12,233 bases of DNA, taken from Sergeia podlipaevii (taxonomy: Eukaryota > Euglenozoa > Kinetoplastea > Trypanosomatida > Trypanosomatidae). This document shows positions 7,174-12,233 of the stretch, piece by piece. Every line of letters begins with the position of its first letter. The first letter of the stretch is position 1. The stretch is taken from NCBI GenBank assembly GCA_030849805.1, contig JASANZ010001729.1, positions 1 to 12,233 of the forward strand, in the 5' to 3' direction. The translations under genes were made by a program, and so were the position numbers. The notes below the pieces were generated by a model. The model did not search any database and was not told the DNA's origin. It worked only from the letters and a program-made list of their open reading frames with translations.

Positions 7174-8256
7174 CTACCCGCGAATCCATGATGGCGACAG
7201 CAGAAAAGGCCTTGCATCCTCGCTCACAACATTCAGTCGGTAGATCACCTCGCTCTGTGCTGTCATGTTCGGCCCAAAAGCCATCATTAAATGAGGATCT
7301 ACCACCATTACCGTCCCAGCACTAATCAACAACGGCTCACTGTTGCTGCTGCTCCCATGAGCAACACGCACTAGGGACTCGCCCACGACCGAGCTATCAA
7401 ACGTAAAGTGCTTCAGCTGAAAAGGAATGTGCGATTCCGACGGCAGAAACGCGCTGAACATTTGGTTCGGCTTCACAGAGCGAAGGTACTGCTTGCGGAC
7501 AGGGCCCTGCGAGTTTGTCAGCACGTGTGGCGCTAGGCAGAGCGAGGACGGCGTATGCGTGAAAATAAGCAACGTCACGGCAGGTGTAGTGTGCTTGACG
7601 TTGGTGCGGACGCCAAACTGCGGTGCTGTGCAGTGGTATGCAGTGGCGTTGCCATACGCCTCGCGCATAATCGGAGAGTCGCTGAAGACAACTGGCTTCT
7701 CCACCCCACCTACGATTTCTGCCAGTTGGGCAAGCGGGGCCTTCAGTTCGGACTCCCGAAGAGTTTCTGCCAGTTGCGTGTTCGTCATCCACGCGTTGGC
7801 GCGGTACTCATTGATGGCCTTGAGCATGAGGACATCATTGTTTACTGTGCTGGTGCAGTTGCGTCCCGAGGTCCTGCTACCAAGTTCGGCAACAAGCTGG
7901 CTCAGCTTCCACATATCATCTCCGCTCAGCTCCTCACGCGTGCGGCCACCCAGGAACTCGCGAACAACCTTCCGCAGCTCCTGCTTGCGCCGCCGTGCGC
8001 GTCTAAAATGCTGTGCAATATATCGTCGCTTTTCAGCATGTGAGGCAATCTGCTTGAAAAGCGGGTCAGTAAGCTTCGGCTTACACTGCATGAGAGATTC
8101 AAAGGTGGGCATGTCAATAAAGTAACGAGAGCGTGCGGTGATAGAGGAAATGGCGCCACTACGCACGCGCTCCACTAAGGAAGAGCTCAACACATGAGGC
8201 AAGATCGCGTACCCTTTTTCAAGAAATTGCTGGCGAGCTGCAAAAGGAAGTGTCAT
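7174..8256 (-). CDS. Phytanoyl-CoA dioxygenase (PhyH)-like protein, probably non-catalytic (360 aa)
   Basis: The N-terminus, FLEKGYAILPHVLSSSLVERV (about residues 11-31), matches the opening of the PhyH family of Fe(II)/2-oxoglutarate oxygenases. The C-terminal half looks like the double-stranded beta-helix core: TAYHCTAPQFG (205-215), then PAVTLLIF, LAPHVL and AGTVMVVDPHLMMAFGPN (313-330). In active members the first motif is HxD and the last has a His five residues before the GPN asparagine. Here they read H208-x-T210 and Met325, and the usual 2-oxoglutarate-binding Arg position also looks replaced. These substitutions rest on alignment by eye. A strongly basic helix (about 76-100) is inserted after the N-terminal motif. 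No signal peptide or peroxisomal C-terminal signal is visible (it ends WIRG). The frame continues to 8289 only via TTG; the ATG at 8256 is the first in frame and starts just before the PhyH motif. The substrate or role is unknown. Confidence 0.7.
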   Translation of the reverse strand: MTLPFAARQQFLEKGYAILPHVLSSSLVERVRSGAISSITARSRYFIDMPTFESLMQCKPKLTDPLFKQIASHAEKRRYIAQHFRRARRRKQELRKVVREFLGGRTREELSGDDMWKLSQLVAELGSRTSGRNCTSTVNNDVLMLKAINEYRANAWMTNTQLAETLRESELKAPLAQLAEIVGGVEKPVVFSDSPIMREAYGNATAYHCTAPQFGVRTNVKHTTPAVTLLIFTHTPSSLCLAPHVLTNSQGPVRKQYLRSVKPNQMFSAFLPSESHIPFQLKHFTFDSSVVGESLVRVAHGSSSNSEPLLISAGTVMVVDPHLMMAFGPNMTAQSEVIYRLNVVSEDARPFLLSPSWIRG

Positions 8257-8293
8257 TTGACCTATAAGGGAGAAAGCTAAACTTGTCAAATTG

Positions 8294-8305
8294 TTAACTC
8301 CGCAT
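8294..8305 (-). promoter_or_regulatory. Minimal upstream ORF (3 codons) in the PhyH-like leader
   Basis: An ATG at 8305 on the minus strand is followed by only two sense codons and a TAA, 37 bases before the main ATG and in another frame. It is the only upstream ATG in the predicted 113-base leader. Minimal uORFs can lower main-frame initiation; function here is inference. Confidence 0.35.
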
Positions 8306-8369
8306 GCTACCTTCTTCTTTTATTCTTTTACAAGGACTCTTCCCTATATCAACTAGAGAACACGCAGCA

Positions 8370-8430
8370 CTTTCAAAAATCGACAATAGTGATTTTAAAA
8401 GAAAAAGAAAGTGGGGAAAAAAGGAAGTTG
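8370..8430 (-). promoter_or_regulatory. Predicted trans-splice acceptor for the PhyH-like gene
   Basis: The plus strand is almost purely purine from about 8397 to 8427, giving a long polypyrimidine tract on the minus strand. The first AG after it is at 8371-8370. This leaves a leader of about 113 bases (8369-8257) before the ATG. The TTG-extended frame to 8289 would lie in this leader. Confidence 0.55.
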
Positions 8431-8726
8431 TAAAGAAAAACGTACATTTAGGTGCTCATACACAGGTTGTGCCCAAACTCAGCTAGCTTCAGTGCTTTCG
8501 TTTTGGTATTATTTTTTTCTTTTAAGCATCCGATGGATGCGTGTTGTTATTTTCTTCTCTTCTCTCTCGCAATGTACAAAACAAACTGTGGGCACAATCC
8601 GAAAAAAAAAAGAGGCACCTTCTGCACTTATTTTTGTAATGTGTAAAAGATAACCATCTATAAACACACACACCGCCTCTACCAGAACATTCCCCCAGCG
8701 TGTGTACGCAGGTATAGCCATTGGTA

Positions 8727-11597
8727 CTACTTGCGGGGTAGTGCATAGAGCTTAGCCTCGTTGAGCACGAGCACGCCTTCCTTGATAAAGTAGTGAAGTA
8801 CCTTCTTCATGTCGTCTACTGTACCCTGAAACTTGCCAAACATCTTCATGCTGTTATGAATGTCGTTCACTGACTTAGCACGACTTGTCTTGATCATCGT
8901 CGTGATCATGCGCTCTAGCATCTTGAGCTCTTCGGGCGGCATTCCTGCTGGCTTTCCGCCATCGTCCTCCTTCTCCGCATCGTCAAAGACGAGGTTGGAA
9001 GTGACCGTGACAAGCGTCCGTTGCATCCCCACACCGTTCGCGGTGTGCATCAAAATAGAGGGCACCAAGCGAGGTATGTGCTGGAGTACAACCTGGACAG
9101 GCACCTCCAGTCGAACTGCCAAAGTTTCCACTGGCACAGTTGCGGTTCCCTCGCCTTGCAAGTCCTTCACATAGAGAACCAGCGAGGCAGCAAAGAGCGA
9201 TAAGACGTGCTCTGTGATAACTTCATCGCTTCCAGGAGGCTTATCAGGATGCTTTTGTTTCACGTCAAGGGCGACTCTTCCCTGAGAAAGCACCCACACA
9301 AGTTTTTGATTCGCCTTCATGTGCTTGTACCGCACCTCCAGCGCCGTCATGACTTGACGTAAGGATGGATGAGGGCGATACTTTTCCGGCGCCGGGCCCA
9401 ACTCCCCTGAGCTAGCGCAGTGGTGCAGCTTTGGCCACGCGGTCATCGAAAGCACGCTCGCGCTCACCGCCTCTGGGTGCTGCGCAATCGACTGGTCCGC
9501 CATCGCAGCCACCATATTGGGGTTGCTGTAGTTCACACTTCCTCTGCCTCTACGCTCCTCCCTTTTCATGCGCGCCTTCTTCTCGGCTTGCTCGTCGCGG
9601 AGAGCTGCTCTGATCTGCTGCGTAGTGCGCCGGGACATCTGCAGGTCGCGAACCATCACGATACAATTTGTCAGAGCATCCTCGCCGAACACGCACTTTA
9701 GGCGTTCAAGCACCTCCTCCTCAGGAGTCGTGTCAAAATCGTGCATCGGCTTGGCAACAAGGAGCTGCTGAGCAAGAGCTTGCTGGTACTCCTGTACAAG
9801 AGACTTGACGTTGATGGCGGCGAGAAGAACCCGCAGCACATTCGGTCGCTCCGCAGCAGCTGATCCGTCAGGATGCAGCAGCAACGCCTCCTCCTCTTCG
9901 TCATCGTCCTCCTCCTCTTGTGTCGCACCTGCAGTGGTGGTAGCCCTGGCACCGGCCACACCAGAAGTTGCAGCTCCACCTACACGCGAATCAAAGAAAA
10001 ACGCTGAATCCGCGCTGGGCTGCGTGATAACCTGCACTAGTGCGGGCACACAGTCCTTTCGTTTGCGTAGGTGCTCTAGCGTGTCGGCGACGACAGAAAA
10101 GATAACCGCACTCTGCTCGCTGCGTGATGTAAGCACACACAACGAATGAATGGTCTTGATGAGGATAGCAAGAATGTCCTCTGTGCGTGTGCCAGCACGA
10201 TGTAGTCGTGATGCGAGCAGAGACCGTGTCGTGCTCACCAGCTCGCTCCTCAATGAACTCTGCGGGCATGCCTGCAGGCAGCACAAGATGTCTTCCAGTG
10301 CAGGGATACTGTCAGGGAACTCGACAATTATGTCCCAAAATGCAGTAATGCGCTTTCGTGCCAGCCCAGTGAGCAGCCGCTGCTTCAACCCCGCACACCA
10401 ACGGTCACGCTCCGCTCGCACCGAGGCTGGGTCGTCCTCTACCCCTTCGTCGTCTCCGAGCCTATCCGCGAGAGCAACAATAGCAGCTGAGTGCCAGCTT
10501 CCTCCAACTCGTCCGCTGCGATGTGAGTGAGATAAGTTGAAAGAGGCTGCTGAAGCACCAGCAGAAGCGCCGCAACCGCCACCCGCAGCGCCGCTGCCAG
10601 AGAGGGCCATGGCCACAAACGGCGCGACCACGCGCTCCTCCCACACAATGTACTCCTTCACGAAGTGCGTGCTATATTCATCCTCAAGGGCGGCTATCTT
10701 CTCCGCTATGCTCTCCTCCAGCACGTCCCTCCACAGCCGCTTGATCTCTCGCGCACTACTCAGTGTTAGGCCATGCAAACACTTCAGTACTGAATCTCCT
10801 GCGCCAGGCGCTGTACCACTCCCCGCCGAGCCCCTGCAGCCGACAGAAAGATGGCTGAACAACTGCACCTGCGGCACACCACTCTCCTCATCCTCGTCCT
10901 CCCCACCTTCATGTACACTAGTCATCAGTAGAGTGCCAGAACGACGCACAGACGACGTCCGTCGACTGCCTCCATCCAGTGCTGACATCTCCGCCTCCTC
11001 CGCAGTGTAGGCGGCACTGCTGGCAGCAAGCAAGGAGCGTGTGTGCACGCGCAGAAACTGATTCAGCTCACGCCACGCAGGGGGTTCAGCGCCGGAAAGA
11101 AGATCTGGCTGTAGGACAGCACTGCGTAAGCTCGCTGCAAGTACCACCACCGTCTCATTGCTTCCAAGAAGCCGGCACCAGTTTGCTAGTGGCGGCTGAA
11201 CAAGACAAAAGTCGTGGTACAGCTCCTCAAGAGCTGCCTGACGCGCATGCGTTGTGAACAACTTCGCAGTGCTCTCTTCCTCGCACGCCTCCCCCTCCGC
11301 TGTACTTCGTGTCATACCTTGCTGATAGCGGCGTAGACAAGGCTGAAAGGCAGACCACACCTTCTGCGTGAGTGCCTCGGCAAGCATAGTGCCCAGTGGC
11401 GGGCGTGAGAGAGCTGCGAGAGCCGCAGACCATTGCCAGTTGTCTATTACTGGGGACTTGCCGCTTGCCATGGCAGCTACCTCCGCAACACCACCACGCT
11501 CAATGCGGTCAATGACCAAGGCAACAAGATCTAAGGCGGCTTCCTCATCCATCACAGTAGGCGAGGAGGTGCGCCACACATCTCCTGAGGCCTGCAT
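8727..11597 (-). CDS. APC2: Anaphase-promoting complex subunit 2 (cullin-like scaffold), 956 aa
   Basis: APC2 is the cullin subunit of the APC/C ubiquitin ligase. It pairs with the RING subunit APC11 to ubiquitinate mitotic regulators. Residues about 449-527 match the family's cullin-repeat segment (SRLHRAGTRTEDILAILIKT, then LEHLRKRKDCVPALVQVIT). The cullin-homology part runs from about 585: KSLVQEYQQALAQQLL (598-613), ERLKCVFGEDAL followed by VMVRDLQMSRR (631-657), the VLSMTAWPKL segment (715-724) and KLVWVLSQGRVALDV (765-779). The last 70 residues form the APC2 winged helix, ending KLYALPRK. At 956 residues it is somewhat longer than animal APC2 (about 820). The extra length includes Gly/Ala/Ser-rich (334-368) and acidic (560-570) linkers and a basic insert (about 663-700). 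The ATG at 11597 is the first in frame; a second at 11552 (Met16) also looks plausible because an AG lies directly before the first ATG. Confidence 0.93.
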   Translation of the reverse strand: MQASGDVWRTSSPTVMDEEAALDLVALVIDRIERGGVAEVAAMASGKSPVIDNWQWSAALAALSRPPLGTMLAEALTQKVWSAFQPCLRRYQQGMTRSTAEGEACEEESTAKLFTTHARQAALEELYHDFCLVQPPLANWCRLLGSNETVVVLAASLRSAVLQPDLLSGAEPPAWRELNQFLRVHTRSLLAASSAAYTAEEAEMSALDGGSRRTSSVRRSGTLLMTSVHEGGEDEDEESGVPQVQLFSHLSVGCRGSAGSGTAPGAGDSVLKCLHGLTLSSAREIKRLWRDVLEESIAEKIAALEDEYSTHFVKEYIVWEERVVAPFVAMALSGSGAAGGGCGASAGASAASFNLSHSHRSGRVGGSWHSAAIVALADRLGDDEGVEDDPASVRAERDRWCAGLKQRLLTGLARKRITAFWDIIVEFPDSIPALEDILCCLQACPQSSLRSELVSTTRSLLASRLHRAGTRTEDILAILIKTIHSLCVLTSRSEQSAVIFSVVADTLEHLRKRKDCVPALVQVITQPSADSAFFFDSRVGGAATSGVAGARATTTAGATQEEEDDDEEEEALLLHPDGSAAAERPNVLRVLLAAINVKSLVQEYQQALAQQLLVAKPMHDFDTTPEEEVLERLKCVFGEDALTNCIVMVRDLQMSRRTTQQIRAALRDEQAEKKARMKREERRGRGSVNYSNPNMVAAMADQSIAQHPEAVSASVLSMTAWPKLHHCASSGELGPAPEKYRPHPSLRQVMTALEVRYKHMKANQKLVWVLSQGRVALDVKQKHPDKPPGSDEVITEHVLSLFAASLVLYVKDLQGEGTATVPVETLAVRLEVPVQVVLQHIPRLVPSILMHTANGVGMQRTLVTVTSNLVFDDAEKEDDGGKPAGMPPEELKMLERMITTMIKTSRAKSVNDIHNSMKMFGKFQGTVDDMKKVLHYFIKEGVLVLNEAKLYALPRK
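9881..9921. repeat. Trinucleotide-rich tract coding an acidic run in APC2
   Basis: CTC/CTT/GTC-type triplets on the plus strand (GAG/GAA/GAC on the coding strand) encode a run of Glu and Asp at APC2 residues 561-570. The run sits between the N-terminal cullin repeats and the catalytic cullin-homology part, a place where a linker is expected. Its length could vary between strains by slippage. Confidence 0.7.
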
Positions 11598-11785
11598 CTA
11601 ATATATAAAGAAAAATCTAAGTGAGGTTAATACACAGTGATTATAATAATGATAATATATATGTGTGGCCGAAACTGCAAACCAAGACTACGCTAGTACC
11701 AGTACACTACAGCGCGAGCACGTGATGCCAAATTTCAAACAAGAGTAACCGAAATGAAAAACTGTATGTGTGCTCTGAAGGCTGA

Positions 11786-11805
11786 TATTGTGTACTGACA
11801 CAATA
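11786..11805. other. Perfect 8-bp stem / 4-nt loop hairpin in the predicted APC2 leader
   Basis: TATTGTGT and ACACAATA are exact inverted repeats separated by ACTG. The hairpin sits about 190 bases before the APC2 ATG and inside the predicted 5' UTR. It has only moderate stability (3 G-C pairs of 8) and no T run after it, so it is not a terminator. It could be a structured element in the mRNA leader, or chance. Confidence 0.45.
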
Positions 11806-11915
11806 CACGTACCCACCAAGGAAAAAAAATGGAGAGCAAATCCTACAACAGCAATGAAAACAACAATAGCAGTCACAAAAATATATAAAAAGAAAAAGAA
11901 AGAAGACAAGTGAAA

Positions 11916-11931
11916 CTGAAAGAAAAAAAAG
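11916..11931 (-). promoter_or_regulatory. Predicted trans-splice acceptor for APC2
   Basis: On the minus strand the sequence reads CTTTTTTTTCTTTCAG, with the AG at 11917-11916. It gives a 318-base leader that contains no ATG, while the next ATG upstream (11955) lies just outside the acceptor. That pattern fits a real 5' UTR boundary. A weaker alternative is the ATTAG directly before the APC2 ATG, which would make Met16 the start. Confidence 0.6.
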
Positions 11932-12158
11932 TAGGTCAACGACAAAAATGTTCATCGCCTATATACTCCCATCGATATTGAAGGCACTACTGCAAATATG
12001 TATGCCCCCCCTCTCTCTTTCTTAGTACAGAAAAGAAAAAGGCATATCCCTCCAACTTGCTGACAAGTGGACATTATTATTTTTTTATGCTAGTTTTTCA
12101 AATAATATAAATTAAAAAAAGCAGATTCATTTGGATTGAAACCGTCGCGCCGGGCACT

Positions 12159-12233
12159 TTAAGCCTGGAGAACCACGGCACCACCGGCCTTGCGGATCTT
12201 CTTGTCAGCGAGCTTGCTGACGTAGCGGGCCTT
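12159..12233 (-). CDS. 60S ribosomal protein uL15 (L27a/L29), C-terminal 24 codons, 5' end off window
   Basis: The minus strand reads in frame from the window edge to a TAA at 12161-12159. The 24 residues include KARYVSKLADKKIRKAGG and end AVVLQA. This matches the conserved C-terminus of eukaryotic uL15 (L27a; older trypanosomatid name L29), where the family has a basic stretch, then EKI-type, GG and a VLxA tail. uL15 is a component of the large ribosomal subunit. Codons are strongly biased to the favoured C/G-ending set (AAG for all five Lys, CTC, GTC, GCC), as expected for a highly expressed gene. The gene lies upstream of APC2 in the same transcription unit. The rest of the gene cannot be judged. 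Confidence 0.85.
   Translation of the reverse strand, partial: KARYVSKLADKKIRKAGGAVVLQA

Larger units (their letters stand above)
8290..8726. other. Spacer between APC2 and the PhyH-like gene
   Basis: 437 bases lie between the APC2 stop and the end of the TTG-extended PhyH-like frame (470 to its ATG). It holds the APC2 3' UTR, the polypyrimidine tract and the leader of the PhyH-like gene. Short open frames of 60-80 codons on both strands are Phe/Lys-rich homopolymer translations. No RNA gene was recognised. Confidence 0.75.
11598..12158. other. Spacer between uL15 and APC2
   Basis: 561 bases without a credible gene. The part from 12158 to about 11932 is the uL15 3' UTR and intergenic DNA, very AT-rich around 12075-12120. 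The part from 11915 to 11598 is the predicted APC2 leader and contains no ATG on the minus strand. An 8-bp hairpin lies in that leader. Minus-strand open frames at 11688-11955 are Phe/Leu/Val junk from pyrimidine tracts. Confidence 0.75.

Noticed and set aside
7427..8125. 232-codon plus-strand open frame opposite the PhyH-like gene
   Set aside because: It lies wholly antisense to a gene with family support, has a Ser/Arg-rich composition typical of a shadow frame, and has no polypyrimidine/AG signal on the plus strand before it.
1945..11597. Idea that APC2, the Sfi1-like protein and the coiled-coil protein form a cell-division operon
   Set aside because: Trypanosomatid genes are transcribed in long mixed units, so adjacency is not evidence of joint function. 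The PhyH-like and uL15 genes in the same run do not fit the theme.
1..12233. Search by eye for tRNA genes, transposon ends, CRISPR arrays and viral or toxin genes
   Set aside because: No tRNA T-loop motifs in a cloverleaf context, no long direct or inverted repeats, no regularly spaced repeats and no recognisable mobile or viral protein were seen.

Overview
The window looks like nuclear chromosomal DNA of a trypanosomatid (Kinetoplastea), probably relatively close to the Leishmania/Crithidia/Phytomonas side of the family; the genus cannot be read from it. All five supportable genes lie on the minus strand. They are intronless, GC-rich in the codons, and separated by 0.4-0.7 kb AT-rich spacers full of homopolymers. 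For at least three of the complete genes a polypyrimidine tract followed by AG, read on the minus strand, lies upstream of the ATG. This is the usual layout of a polycistronic transcription unit matured by spliced-leader trans-splicing. No tRNA, rRNA, transposon or CRISPR array was seen.

In transcription order (right to left) the genes are: the last 24 codons of ribosomal protein uL15 (L27a/L29) at 12159-12233; APC2, the cullin subunit of the anaphase-promoting complex (8727-11597); a divergent phytanoyl-CoA-dioxygenase-like protein (7174-8256) whose usual metal ligands appear to be replaced; a large basic protein with about eleven Sfi1-like, tryptophan-centred centrin-binding repeats (3938-6532); and an unrecognised all-coiled-coil protein (1945-3243). 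Two of the longest open frames (3938-6595 and 7174-8289) reach their full length only by reading GTG or TTG as a start. The first ATGs, at 6532 and 8256, are the defensible starts.

Left of the coiled-coil gene, about 1.94 kb (1-1944) holds no convincing gene. It is AT-rich, with (TA)n, (GAAA)n and (CA)n microsatellites, homopolymers and an 11-base G run. It is either a long 3' UTR or the end of a transcription unit. A strong antisense-oriented polypyrimidine tract at 602-628 is followed by a tiny GC-richer reading frame.

The genes are a housekeeping mixture: translation, ubiquitin-dependent cell-cycle control, a possible centriole/basal-body scaffold, an oxygenase-fold protein and a structural coiled coil. 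In trypanosomatids such neighbourhood does not by itself imply a shared pathway. I found no clearly new multigene system. The best leads are the apparently non-catalytic oxygenase-fold protein, the Sfi1-like repeat protein and the unexplained 1.9-kb non-coding region.
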